The position numbers and the translations under genes are program-made. The notes under the pieces are model-generated. The model was not told the origin of the DNA and searched no databases. It worked only from the letters and a program-made list of their open reading frames with translations. 64,000 nt of DNA from Amaranthus tricolor (taxonomy: Eukaryota > Streptophyta > Magnoliopsida > Caryophyllales > Amaranthaceae): the NCBI RefSeq assembly GCF_026212465.1, contig NC_080057.1, forward strand, positions 11,129,521 through 11,193,520, in the 5' to 3' direction. Within the stretch, counting starts at the first letter, position 1, and each line of letters opens with the position of its first letter. Shown here one piece after another: positions 43,437-56,436 of the stretch.

Positions 43437-44555
43437 CCTAACTGTGATTAATTAATTCAAAACAAAATTAATACACATAAATCAAAATATATACTTAACC
43501 GGAATTAACCCCAAAACTAAGTAACTAATCCTAATTAACCCTAATAATATTAATATGTATATTCTAATAACAACAGTTATTCAACCAACCCTATGTATAT
43601 ACATAATAATAACAACATTCGTTTAACTAACTCTAGTTAATTATTTCTAAAAATAATACAACCTAAAATTAACCATATTTATACAAATTACTAATAAAAC
43701 ATTTAAATTCAAAAATAAAATCACATTAATAACTACAAACACATAAAATTATCAAAAACAAAACTTGATATATAATTAGAAATTACATTGGTATTTAGAT
43801 GATAATGTCAGTGCTCTACAATGGAGTTATGTAACCTACAATGGGAAAACACAAACAAAATTAGTACAAAACCATAGTAAGCTCTAAAATACCTTGAAGT
43901 TTGAAGAAGTTAAATGTTAAACAACTCAAAATGATGTATTACCTTAAAAAAACTAAGCCCTAAAAAACGCCTTTTTGTGGGTTACCTTGAAGAAGACAAC
44001 AACAAAAAGTTTGAAGAAGAATGAAGAACAACTTTGTGCGTGGATTTTTAAGAAGAAGATGCAAATCGTGGGTTTTTAAGAAGAAATAAGAACGATAAAA
44101 TAGTAGCAATTCGTGGGTTTTTAAGAAGAAACAAGAAAAAAAGAAGGATGAAGAAGAAAAGAAGCAAGAAATGTAGTGGGTTTGTGCAGACAGCAGCAGT
44201 GTGAAAAATGTTGTCATGGGTTTTTGCAGCTTGAAGAAGAAGCAATTTGAAGAAAGTTTGAAGAATAAAACAGTAGCATATGAGTATCATATTCATGAAC
44301 ACTAGTAATATGAGGCGCGTTTTTTTTTAAAAAAGTTAAAAATACCTTATATGCTACGGTTTTCAAAGAACCACAGCATATAAGGTATTTTTTAATTTTT
44401 TTAAAAACAAAAAAGTACCTTATATGCTGCGGTTTCAAAAAACCGCAGCATATAATGTAACATTTTTTTTCCTCATTTTTTCATGTCATTTAATGCTGCG
44501 TTTAGAAAAAATCACAGCAAATGTCACGCAGCAGATAAAATTTTTTTCACTAGTG
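43437..44555 (-). mobile_element. CACTA-2 leader and right end (unit II)
   Basis: Homologue of 15314-16433. The TIR is intact here (tttttttcactagtg, ending 44555), and the inverted tatatgctgcgg pair lies at 44406-44458. Confidence 0.77.
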
Positions 44556-45668
44556 ATATATATATATTGTGGGTCTATATTAAACAAGGTGTTACATGCA
44601 TGCTCGAAACAAATACTCCAAGTGAATTGGTAATAAGTGTATATTTCAGGTACTTTTTTTATTTTGATGGTCTCATACAATTGACATCTCTTGTAAAGCA
44701 ATAGTCTTTGCTTTCATTAATTATCATTTCTAAATATTATCGATGAAAGAACAAATTACAAAAATAAATCAATACGAATCCAATTAAACCCAGAACAAGT
44801 GCGCCATGAAACAAGTCTTGCAAGTTCTGTAGAAGTTAAATATCAACAAAACTTGCGAAGCTGCTGAAAGCCATACCAAAATAACAATGAAAAATATAAA
44901 CCAAAATACAGTACCCAACTTATCAAACGTACAAAAACCTAGGAAAATCACTAAGAAAAGCTACCTGGAAAACCAAAATATTGCTAAAAATTCACCAATC
45001 TATTTCCAAACATAACCAATAAACTCAAATTTATCACAAGAAGGAAAAATGAGGTGTATATTTAATTTATCACAAGAAGGAAAATCATCAACAAACACTA
45101 CATCAAACTTACCTTCGAAAATTCAACAAGGAAAAATGGTACGGTGTATATTTCAATCTTACCACAAAACAAGCGATAAAAATGGCGTTGAACCAAATTG
45201 TTTAAATAAAATGAGGTGTTTATCCTTTGCTAAAAATAACAAAAAATTTACTTCTTTTTCATACAAAAAGGAGGTACTCATAAAAACTAGTTTTTGTTTA
45301 TCTTGTAAAAAGAAAGAAGATAATACTTGGATTTTTAATTGTAGGGAAACATATACAATATCGTATGACTATTTATTTCATTACTTCAGTTAAGTCTACG
45401 AAGAACGTCATTCAAACAACAAATAGAGAATGTGAAAATGTTGAAGGAGGAAAAATAATCATAATTTCTCTAAAAGTTTATTATTCTTAAAAATTCTCTT
45501 TATGATCCGAAATTATCACATAAGTTAATGTTAGTCACCTTACTAAACAACTTGATTGTATGCTTTTAATAAATTCTAATATGTGTGTAATACAAGAAAA
45601 TTAGACAAGGAGGATGATTGGGAATGATATTGAGCGAGATGGGTTGTATTGTTTGGATGAGGTGTCTT
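44556..45668 (+). pseudogene. Copia-A gag/protease region (unit II)
   Basis: Homologue of 16434-17497. A 114-codon frame (45049-45393) is open here because a stop present in unit I (aaatagaaag) reads aaaaagaaag. It ends in WIFNCRETYTISYDY, the degraded protease active-site region. About 100 bp near 44970-45080 are a local duplication (tttatcacaagaaggaaaa twice). The element is interrupted at 45669 by Gypsy-A. Confidence 0.75.
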
Positions 45669-47274
45669 TGATAGGGTTTTATTTTTAATAACCGTAAGTG
45701 TACATGTGTTGTGGTACAATTACGAGTCCAACCACAAGGAGGCTATGTGTTTAGAGTAATTCAGCCAGCTAATCACTATTGAAAACCAATATTATGATGA
45801 GTTTTAAACTAAACTAAGAGTACAATGATGAAAATATAACTTGGTTTAATAAGACAAAAAGGCCTAGGGCAAAGGAAATCCCTACTAACATGCATAGGAT
45901 TAGACAATTATGTTCAATGTTGGTTATGTCATCTAGGTTTTAGGTGGAAGAGTTAATTATTCCTTTTCGGGATGCTAATTAACTAATTGCGGATTGACAA
46001 CACTCTATCTTAATCTCAACATTCATAATTTTTATTAATTCAACCATTAACAAGACCAATTAAAAATCAATTCTCAGCTTTCGTTATTTTGAATGGCTAT
46101 AACAAGGTTTTAACTTGTTTTGCACTTAAGACTAATATACTTTTCTACCTCAACTTTTGTAATTTTGGACATGAAAAGCTAAAAGACATTATCTTAAGTG
46201 GACTATGACATATTGAATCATCCCTACCCAACGATGACAAACAAATTCCTCAAGAATCTATTCAATATGTCTATCAGAATTCATACCAAGGCCTATGAAG
46301 AAAACTACTCACTACTTGAATACATAAAAGCAATTGAATTTATCAAACAAGTAAAACCAATAACAATAAACATAATTAAGAGATTAAAAGCAATGATACC
46401 TTAACAATAGAGTTTCAATGGGGATTGAATACAATAAAAGAGTACAACTAAAGGATTCTAGTTGAGAAAATCTAGGGTTTAGTAGGGGAAAGATTGTAAT
46501 TAACCATAAAATTACAAATTAATTAGAATTAAGAAATGATAAAGGGAAGATTAAGAAATCCATAAACTAAATTTAGGGTATGCAATGTCCAAGATCCCTT
46601 TTAAAAAAGCTAGAAGAATAGTATTTATATGATAGCTTAAGAGTTGAAACGAAAAGACGCAAAGGAGAGCTCTAGAGCCTAATCTGAGTCGAACATAAGG
46701 CCAGTCTCGGTTGAAGTAGCATGAATTCGCCTGCAGCCACACTAATTTCACCCGACATTTCATATAGATCAGTCTAGAACTTGTCTTCCACATAGGTTCA
46801 ATCGACGCCAACATAATCTTTCCCAAATTAAAGTCACTTAATTTCACCAGAAGCTATGCCAAATTCGCCCGAGACTTGTGTCAGATCATTCCAGTGGCTT
46901 GTTTGCTTATTTAGTTCAAACGAAGCCCTTGTAATCTCGCCTAAGATCATGCACAGAACATCAAAATGGCTTGAAACTCAAAACAAATGACCCTCGAAAT
47001 TTTATCATCTTCGATCAAAGTCTTCATAAGCTACAAAATGATTTCCAAACATGTAACGATGTATCAATGAAGCTTGGTAGACATGGTTGAGGACCAAGAT
47101 GGATTTAAACTTACTTAAATAAATTCGGACATCAATTGTTAAGGCATGAAAAGGTATACAATGGCAAATTAACTTAATTTAGCAAATCTCGACCACTTCA
47201 AACCTTAAAATTCCAACAAAGCTCTACATAGACCACAAAGAAGAGGCAATAAGTGTAAAATACTGCATTTATGA
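45669..47274 (-). mobile_element. Gypsy-A 3' LTR, complete (unit II)
   Basis: A 1606-bp LTR from tgataggg to gcatttatga, next to the polypurine tract. Preceded by gtctt (45664-45668), the likely TSD. Its last 500 bp align with 63090-63609 of the 5' LTR, with clear divergence, so the insertion is old. Confidence 0.85.
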
Positions 47275-48420
47275 CTCCCCTATAGCCATAACAAGCAACA
47301 TCTCTTTTAAAATCCCAACCCTGAAATAAGAACCAAGAGCTCTAGGATGAGGCATGCTACAACATTGACATAGTGGACAATAAAAATTCTCCCCTATACC
47401 TACCTCAAGGGTAACTCTAGGCCTAAATAACGTCATAATTACCATCGAGGATGTCCCGTTTAAGCTCCTTCTAAAGAAGCACTAACCCTAGATAATGCCA
47501 TTGAGTTAAGTACTTACCTCTGAAACACCAACTCCCCTTATAACTCTAAGTAGAGGTTATCTATCCTAACTCTTGTTCCTAACTCCGAACACCAAATTAG
47601 TGACCTATCCAAATAGTAAGTGGGTGAAAAATGCAAATACTCAAAGAAAAGGATAAGCATAGAAATGGTGACGTTTTCCTCCCCCATGCCTAAAATGAAC
47701 ATTGTCCTCAATGTGTGAAAGTACTAACAACGATAGGGGGCACAGAAGATCTCTAACTTCTCTTCCCAGTAGCAAAGGGTAATTTGACTTCGGCTATGAA
47801 GGTTTCGCTCCTAGATTAACCCAGTCTCCCTCAAACAGCCTCATGCCTAAGTAAAGCAAGGAGTACAAAAAAAAACAATGCTACCAAGCAACAAATAACC
47901 CTCACACTTCTTCCATCACTCTTAGATAAGCATCAAACACAACATATAAGCCAACAACCAGAATATGCCAATATAACATAGATATTCATCAACGCAAACC
48001 CTCCAAAATAGGTTAGCCCAACACTTTCAAATTTTGCGGTTTGGAACCAACAAATGTAATAGGATTGGGAAGGGGTTTAAGTGTCTGAAGTTGATAAATT
48101 ATATGGTTGTCATTTGTTGTAGCTAGTAAATGGTTGTGCGAGAATCATAAGTAGTGATGGGCAGGGTGGGGATGGATGGAGAAGAAGTTTTGTGGAGCTA
48201 AAAATTAGAAGATTAGAGGAGAAGATGAGGAAAAAAAACCTGATACAATTCTGTAATAGCTTTTGGCCTTCAGTTGTTCCTTATTCCTCAACTACCTACG
48301 TATCTTCTAACAAAAAGACTAAGCAAAATTTTAACATCAAAACTATGCAATCTAAAACTAAAATAAAAATCTATTTCAAAAGATAAAAACTATGAATAGA
48401 AGATATTAGAAATGAAAACA
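47275..48420 (-). other. Gypsy-A 3' non-coding region (unit II)
   Basis: Homologue of 18461-19600; no coding capacity recognised. Confidence 0.6.
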
Positions 48421-50100
48421 TTAATAAAACGGGTTGCCACCTGAAAGCGTTATGTTTAATGTCGTCAACTCGACGCCTCTTATTGAATAATAAGACTCAA
48501 GCAGAGCAACGAAAAGGGCTTTCTTACCATTAATTTTAGAACCGAAGAAGTAGTACTTTACTCTTTGGCCATTCACCTTGAAAGTTCCTCTTTTACCACT
48601 CACCTCTAACGATTCATTTGGGTAGACTCTTATGATTGTGTATGGTCCCGACCACCTAGATCTTAGCTTACTCGAAAAGGGCTTTAGTCTAGCATTGAAG
48701 ACTAAACTTGATCACCAACCGCAAAATCTCTTTTAAGGATTCACTTGTCATGTCAAGCTTTGGTCTTCTCTTTGTAAATCCGAGAGCTCTGATAACCATT
48801 GAGCCTAATCTTCTCGAGCTCGTTGATATCTAGTAATCTCTTCTCACCGGCGGACTTGATGTCAAAGTTTGAAGCTTTCATCGCCCATAGTGTTTTTTGC
48901 TCTAGTTGCACGGGGAGGTGGCACGCTTCCCAAACATAAGGCGGAAAGGAGTTGTGCCAATTAGAGTCTTGAATGCAGTTTGGTATGCCTAAAGAGCACT
49001 ATTAAGCCTTTAAGAACAATGTTTCCTAGAACGATTCACCATATTCTCATGAATGATCTTAATCTCTCTATTTGTGAACTTCACTTGCCTACTTGTAGGA
49101 GCATGATAGGGCAAGGCATATGCGTGGTGTGCTCCATATTTCTTTAAAAGGGCCTCAAAATTTTCTTCGACAAAGTGAGTACCATTAACAATAATCAGAA
49201 TCTAAGGAATATTAGAACGAGTAAAGATTATGTCTCTAAAGAACTTGGTCACCACCATAACATCATTAGTTGGAGTAATAACTACTTCCACCCACTTAGA
49301 AATGTAATCACAAGCCACCAATGTATACTTATTGCCGCAAAAAGCTGGAATAGGACCTTGAAAATAAAACCCCTAATAACTGAAGATCTCTACTTCAAGG
49401 ATGAAGTTGAGTGGCATCTCATCTATTTGGGAAAGATTCCCAACCTTTTCCATCAATTACAGGCCTTAACAATATCTCGAGAGTTCCTATGTTAAGTAAG
49501 CCAATAGAATCCACATTCAAGAACCTTTGCCATGGTTTTAGATAAAGCGACATGACCACCGAATGGCAGGTTATTGCATTGAGCAAGAATCAACTCAAGC
49601 ACCTCATCCGGAATACATCTCCTTATCATACCATCGGAACATTCATGAAACAAAGGAGGACCTTCCCAAAAGTACCTTTTGATAGCGTGGAAGAATTTGT
49701 TCTTCTCATATAGATTAAGGTTGTGAGGGGTTGTATCACTTGCAAGATAGTTTACTAAATCGGCATCCCAAGGATCACTTGAGAGGGTGAGAATAGAGAA
49801 CAGTTGATCATCAGGAAATGAATCTTCAATGGGACAACTTTCTCTAACGGATTTTAGTGTTACTCTTGAAAAATGATCATCAACAACATTTTCGGCCCCT
49901 TTCTTGTCTTTGGTTTCAAGATCAAACTCTTGAAGGAGTAGAATAAACTTATCAAATAATGTTTTGCATGTTTCTTGCCCAACAACTTTCGACCTAATGA
50001 GGTAGGATCGAAACTTCTCTATTGCAAAAACCACAGCTAACAATTCTTTCTCAGTGGTGGCACAGTTAACCTGTGTAGGTTCTATGGTTCTTCTAGCATA
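48421..50100 (-). pseudogene. Gypsy-A RNase H and integrase (unit II)
   Basis: Homologue of 19601-21269. A 216-codon frame (50142-49492) covers EKELLAVVFAIEKFRSYLI to AKVLECGFYWLT. The C-terminal RGTFKVNGQRVKYY block is at 48603-48540. The same internal deletion after RSKVVGQ is present, so it predates the duplication. Confidence 0.87.
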
Positions 50101-50576
50101 CACTAGTGGAAAAAACCTCATTTGCTGTGGTTTTTTGGCCATTATTTACTATGGTTTTGGCCCCAAGCAATAGTGATAGCAGCAAATGGCCTATTTTAAA
50201 TGCTGCGGTTAGCAAATAGTTAATACTATTTGCTGCGGTCAGCCTAAAAACTGTAGCAAATAGTTAATACTATTTGCTGCGCTTTTGAGGCTGACCGCAG
50301 CAAATACTCCTCTTTATTTGCTGCGGTTATGGGTTAACCGCAGCAAATAGTTAGTATTTTTTTTTCTTTTTTCGTTTTATACTAACAATAATCCAAAAAT
50401 AATGTACAATGTAATAATAATGATTAATCCAATAATCCAACGATAATCACAAATAATCACCAATAATCTCTTTGTAATCATAAACTCTCGATCGTATATA
50501 TAATATAATATTATGTACGTACATATATATGTAATATACATTAAAGTCCTAAAAAATCTAAACTAATTACAATTTA

Positions 50577-50869
50577 TCAAGGACAAAAATTAGCAAGATA
50601 TGCGGCAATCTTGTCTTTTAATACGCGCATCTCTCCACTTCTCAGAGGGCGTGTTTCCCTCGGAATGTCGTATAAAACCTATAATATAATATAAAATTAA
50701 AAGATTAATAAACATTAGATTTTACAAAAAATAATTATTTAAGAACGTAACAAATACTTACGGCATCTATATTTTCGACTCTAAACACCTTCAAGGATTT
50801 TATAATATCGTCCATGTACTTCAGCGTGAAGTAGCCGCAATCAATGGAAGTAGAAGGTTGTTGAAAGCA
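50577..50869 (-). pseudogene. Ulp1-like last two exons, in frame (unit II)
   Basis: The exons read CFQQPSTSIDCGYFTLKY and then VLYDIPRETRPLRSGEMRV to a TGA stop (50577-50579), with no frameshift, unlike unit I. Gln and Cys of the protease active site are both present. The upstream exons are deleted in this element, so it cannot make a full protease alone. Confidence 0.75.
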
Positions 50870-50904
50870 CTAAGTAAAAATAGATGTCAGTACCAAAAAA
50901 GCTT

Positions 50905-51200
50905 CGAAGCGCATTAAATCGAAACTTAACACGTAATTTCTAGCATATGACTATGATTTACAATTCTAACCACTTCAACACAATAATATATACCAAATAG
51001 TGTTGTGTGTCAAGTTTCGTGTAAAACAAACCAAGTTACTTTATGCGCAAAAGTGCCAAAAACGCTTAAAAACCCTTAAAATCGCAACTTAACACGTAAT
51101 TTCTAGCATATGACTATGATTTTCAATTCTAACCACTTCAACACAATAATATATACCAAATAGTGTTGTGTGCCAAGTTTCGTGCAAAACAAACCATGTT
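50905..51200. repeat. 168-bp repeats (2 copies)
   Basis: Only two units before the first TRIM-like insertion, against about ten in unit I. Confidence 0.9.
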
Positions 51201-51594
51201 TGAGGTAACAATATCAAACCAAGAAATAACAAAAGAGGGTAGTTAATGACAGCACCCTACCCGCTGACCAGCCTACCTTGCCGCGTGGTTTGAGAGTTAA
51301 CCAAGGATACCTATTGCCAAACAACCATGGAAACGTGATCTCTATACATGGACCAAGCCACCAAAGCCCAAGAACCATGAATGTGGTGCACACAGCTCAC
51401 TAGGATACGAGCGCAAGATGGGCCAATCACTGATTAGTGCTGATCAGTGCCAAGTGTTCTGGTTTTTAATTTTTGTTTTAAGAGGCATATTGAATAGCAC
51501 GTGATGTTTATAGCCGTTAGCTAGCAAGAAACCTATAAATAGAGGTTTTCTCTCTTGTATGTGAATTCAGTTTTTTGATTAATAAGAATTCTCA
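51201..51594 (+). mobile_element. TRIM-like insertion, copy a (unit II)
   Basis: Starts tgaggtaacaat and ends gaattctca. 394 bp; same element as 23765-24158. Confidence 0.5.
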
Positions 51595-52263
51595 CATTAT
51601 ACGCAAAAGTGAAAAAAACGCTTAAAAAACCTTAAAATCGCAACTTAACACATAATTTCTAGCATATTACTATGATTTACAATTCTAACCACTTCAACAC
51701 AATAATATATACAAAATAATGTTGTGTGCCATGTTTCGTGCAAATCAAACCAAGTTTGAGCTACTTTATGCGCAAAAGTGGCAAAAACGCTTAAAAATTC
51801 TTAAAATCGCAACTTAACACGTAATTTCTAGCATATGACAATGATTTTCAATTTTAACCACTTCAACACAATCATATATACCAAATAATGTTGTGCGCCA
51901 AGTTTCGTGCAAATCAAACCAAGTTTGAGCTACTTTATGCGCAAAAGTGGCAAAAACGCATAAAAACGTATAAAATTGCAACTTAACACATAATTTGTAG
52001 CATATGACTATGATTTTCACTTTTAACCACTTCAACACAATAATACATACCAAATAGTGTTGTGTGCTAAGTTTCGTGCAAAACAAACCAAGTTTGAGCT
52101 ACTTTATGCGCAAAAGTGGCAAAAATGCTTAAAAACGCATAAAATCCTAACTTAACACGTAATTTCTAGCATATGACTACGATTTTCAATTCTAACCACT
52201 TCAACACAATAATATATACCAAATAGTGTTGTGTGCCAAGTTTCGTGCAAAACAAACCATGTT
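51595..52263. repeat. 168-bp repeats (about 4 copies) between two TRIM-like copies
   Basis: Four units between the insertions. Block structure suggests that a repeat-plus-insertion segment was duplicated. Confidence 0.88.
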
Positions 52264-52647
52264 TGAGGTAACAATATCAAACCAAGAAACAACAAAAGAG
52301 GGTAGTTAAGGACAGCACCCTACCCGCTGACCAGCCTACCTTGCCGCGTGGTTTGAGACTTAACCAAGGATACCTATTGCCAAACAACCATGGAAACGTG
52401 ATCTTTATACATGGACCAAGCCACCAAAGCCCAAGAACCATGAATGTGGTGCACACAGCTCACTAGGATACGAGCACAAGATGGGCCAATCACTGATCAG
52501 TGCCAAGTGTTCTGGTTTTTAATTTTTGTTTTAAGAGGCATATTGTATAGCACGTGATGTTTATAGCCGTTAGCTAGCAAGAAACCTATAAATAGAGGTT
52601 GTCTCTCATGTTTGTGAATTCAGTTTTTTGATTAATAAGAATTCTCA
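52264..52647 (+). mobile_element. TRIM-like insertion, copy b (unit II)
   Basis: 384 bp, same ends as copy a. It lacks about 10 bp in the tgatcagtgctgatcagtg palindrome region. Confidence 0.5.
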
Positions 52648-52792
52648 CTTTATACGCAAAAGTGAAAAAAACGCTTAAAAAACCTTAAAATCGCAACTTA
52701 ACACATAATTTCTAGCATATGACTAGGATTTTGAATTCTAATCACTTCAACACAATAGTATATACCAAATAGTGTTGTGTGCCAAGTTTCGA

Positions 52793-53463
52793 ACACGCAT
52801 GAATCTTCTGGTACTCTAAGCGGAAAGGACACATGAACTTTTTGGCATAATATGTCGACTTTGGAAGTTCATTTCCCTCAGGAAGCATCTCACCTAACGC
52901 TTCTAATAACATTGTGAAACTAACGTCACTCCAATTGAACTTTGACTTAATGTTGAAAATTTTCAACATTGCTGTTAGTTTGGTGAACTTTGTACATCCA
53001 GGGTACAAACGCTTTTGAAAAGCCTATGTCAACGTTCTAAAACACGAGGACGTTTTACTAACTCCTCCTCGACTCCCTCCATCCTCTCATCAACACGATC
53101 CACATCCTCATCGACATTCTCTTCATCTGTCTCATACCCATCAACATGATCTACTACATCCTCATTGACATCGGCCACATTATTGACGTCCTCAACAACA
53201 GTTTTGTCTTTGTAAACTCCCTCCTTACCATGCCAAACCCAAACATGATATTGAGGCCTAAACCCACGTCGAAGTATGTGCTCCCTAAGGATATCAACAC
53301 TATCTAACTTTGATACATTGCCACAACTGACACATGGGCAATAAAAACCAACTCCCCCCGTCCTCACTTGATGTTCAACCGCAATACTACAAAATTCTAA
53401 TACGCCATTAATAAATTCCGACGATTCAATGCTTCCATACATCCAAGAACGATCTTTTGTCAT
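52793..53463 (-). pseudogene. CACTA-1 TNP2 5' fragment (unit II)
   Basis: Homologue of 24301-24975. A 144-codon frame from 53463 covers the N-terminal domain; MYPGCTKFTKLTAML to KIHAC follows (53008 down) and ends at the same fusion to a 168-bp repeat, so that deletion predates the duplication. Confidence 0.85.
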
Positions 53464-54444
53464 CCTAATTAGTGTGATTAATTAATTCAAAACAAAATTA
53501 ATACACAAATTTTAAACATATATACTTAACGAACCCTAATGAAGCACAAAATTAAGTAATTATCATTCATTTAAACCTAGTTATCCCAAATAATAATACA
53601 ATGTTTTTTAAACTTTCCAAATGATGTTTATTGTACTAACCATCATTAATATTTATATATATTAACAACATATAAAAACAACAAAAATAATATCACATTC
53701 ATAAACTTGGACAACTAATTAACATTCATATCAACAACTCATTCATTTAACCATAAACAACCCTAATTGTACCTAATTTACAAACTAGAAAAAAAATTAT
53801 GATAAATTTAAAACTTAAAAACCACACACTTTCATAAATAAAATGAAGAAATTACTTAAAAATATAACAAAACATGATATATATGATAACTTTAAAACTT
53901 AAAAACAACAACAACATACACATTCATAATGTATGACAAATTTAAACCTAATTTACAAAATCAAAATGAAAAAGATACCTTAAATATCGTGGGTTTTGGT
54001 GGGTTGTGTATAACCTATACATTGAAAAAAAAATTAGTATAAAAAAACTAAATTCCTAAAACATAATAAAGGTTGAAGAACTTAAATTAAGCTTAAAAAA
54101 AATAATACCTTGAAGAAGAACAAGACTAAGCCCTAATTTCGTGGGTTTTTGAAGGAAGCAACAATGGTGGGTTTCAAATGTTAAAGAAGAAGAAAAAGAA
54201 CGAAAATGGTGGGTTTAGGTTGAAATGTTCGTTGGGTATGCGAAACTGAAGGAAGCAACAGTACAATGGTGAAGAAGACAAACGAAATTGAAGACGACAG
54301 ACAGTACAACGATGAAGAAGCAACAGTAGCAATGTGCGAAAATGGTGGGTTTTTGAACGAATAGAACGGTAGCTACTGATACAACAGGTATCCGAAAATG
54401 GTGGGTTTTAGGAGGGCTTTTGATACAACAGTAAGTGTGAAATG
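53464..54444 (-). other. CACTA-1 5' leader (unit II)
   Basis: Homologue of 24976-25949; no protein encoded. It ends with the gcctg TSD copy at 54445-54449. Confidence 0.55.
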
Positions 54445-54449
54445 GCCTG

Positions 54450-55640
54450 TGTTGAAATACACAAAGATGGTCGAATGCAACAAGAGGGGGGGGGGTGAAT
54501 TGTTGTGTATCTAGCTTTACTTCGTTTTTCTTCTAATTTGCGAAAGTTTAACAATCAAAATAAAGCTTAAACTTAAAAAGCAAAAGATAAAAAGGAGACA
54601 AAGATTTTACGTGGAAACCTTCTTGGCCTAATAAGAAGGAAAACCACGACCCCCCGGGATTTCAAAATTCTCACTACGTTTTAGGCAATCAAATACAATT
54701 ACATAAAACAGTTTGCTTCACTTGAAGCATTTCTACTCTAGGCCTAATTCTCTTTCTCTACTTTCTCCTTCTCTTTCTCTTCTCACGTTTCACTTCTTAA
54801 TTCCCTTAGACTTCTCATAAGTCTAATTACAACAAATCACTCAATAACCCTTACAAGGCAATTTCTCAAGAGGATAAAAATTAAAATAATTACTTAAGAA
54901 AAACATAATAAATTAATTGGCATTTAAAAACAGAAAATATTTTTCTTAAATGATCTCCCTTTAATGGACACTCTTGGATCCCCTCACGGTTTGAGCAAAG
55001 TTCCTCCTATTTATAGTGGGAACAGCCAGCAGTTACCTTAGACACACCTCCCACTATCATCCACGTCCTCAAAACAAAAGGATAGTGGAATAGCCAAAAA
55101 ATAAATGACCGGCTGTCATTTGCTCAGAGAGAAAATCAGTTTCCTTAAGCTAAAAATAGCATAGGAGGTAAAAACACAAGATCCTAAAAAATAGGAGATC
55201 TTAATCTTAAGAAGAAAAAGTCTTGGGCTATTTTTAGATAACCTAAAAATGGTTTAGCCAATTAACTTACTAATTAATTTAAGCAACTAATTTAAGATTT
55301 AACCATTTACATCAACTAAAACCAGAATAATAAAATAACTGCAATTTTCCAGTCGATGTTTTTCTCCAGACCTGCTACATAGGAACAGCGTACTATCTCC
55401 AGCTTCAACTTCTGTTAGATTATTCATTTTAGGAACAGTAGATCGTCTGTCAACCTTTAACTTTCTAAGCACTTATCTAACTTCTTGAATATTTTAAGAC
55501 ACATACAACTTCCACGAACCAAGTCATAGGCTTCATTAACGATTTCAACAAAATCGGATATTCACCTACAAACACAATCTCTAAAATATGTTTAATTTAC
55601 TTTAAAAGTGAAGTCATCATCAAAACCTTAAGAGCCAACA
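54450..55640 (-). mobile_element. Copia-B 3' LTR (unit II)
   Basis: 1191-bp LTR, tgttg..caaca, with gcctg at 54445-54449 as its left TSD. On the minus strand it is preceded by a polypurine tract, aaaaagggggaattt (about 55641-55656), as expected for a 3' LTR. Confidence 0.92.
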
Positions 55641-56436
55641 AATTCCCCCTTTTTGATGATGACAAACTTTATAAACAAACTTAAGTAAACTAGAGTAAAA
55701 CATATTTCTTAGAGCATACTAGAGATTAAAGCAACTCTAAATAACTTAGTAAATCAATTTGTTACAACATAATTTACCAAGCATACATAAACCAACTTAC
55801 TCTATAAAAACATAATATCAAATATGTTTTAAAAATTTCGAAAATAATTAAAACTAAAACAAACTAAAATAAAATAGACTAAAACATAAATTATTAAGTA
55901 TTTTTCAAAAGAAACAAAGAATCAACAAAGAAACAACTTTAAAACAATTAATCAAAACAATTAATCATAATATCCATAAAAACTTAATATCATACATATG
56001 ATCAGATTTATAAGCTATCATAAACACAGCACATTAACTTCCATAAAAAGCAATATCAAGATATGTACTGATATGTACTGTGTATTCACAGTTCCTCTTA
56101 AGTTTGTGCATAATCTTCCCCCTTTTGGCATCAATCAAAAAGAAATTGGGGTTATCAAACCTCAGCACAAACCATATAGATTTGTCAGTGATGAAAGCAA
56201 GAAACAATAATAAAAGTAAGCACCATAAAAAGCAATCAAATCTGCATAGTGTTAGTCATCACAGACAAGAAAATAAAAACAAAAGAAAGAAATGTAGCAG
56301 TTGTTCAAATACAAACTTGTACCCCAGATGGTACAAAGAAAAGTGAAATTGTTTGATTAGTGTTATAGCCAACAAATCATGAAAAACATGGGAAGAGGAA
56401 TCAGGGAGCAGTCTCTTCTTCATGGATGACCTTAGT
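55641..56436 (-). mobile_element. Copia-B sequence between accessory gene and 3' LTR
   Basis: AT-rich non-coding stretch of about 800 bp. It begins at the LTR with the polypurine tract and a ttttgatgatgacaaac block. A second G-rich stretch on the minus strand (aaaagggggaagat, near 56120) could be a duplicate polypurine tract. Confidence 0.7.

Larger units (their letters stand above)
50101..54444 (-). mobile_element. CACTA-1, left part (unit II)
   Basis: Left TIR at 50101 after the ata TSD (50098-50100). It contains the motif array (50101-50370, shorter than in unit I by about 50 bp), Ulp1-like exons, repeats with two TRIM-like insertions, the TNP2 5' fragment and the leader, up to the gcctg site of Copia-B. 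Its right end was removed by the deletion that ends at 58696. Confidence 0.88.
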
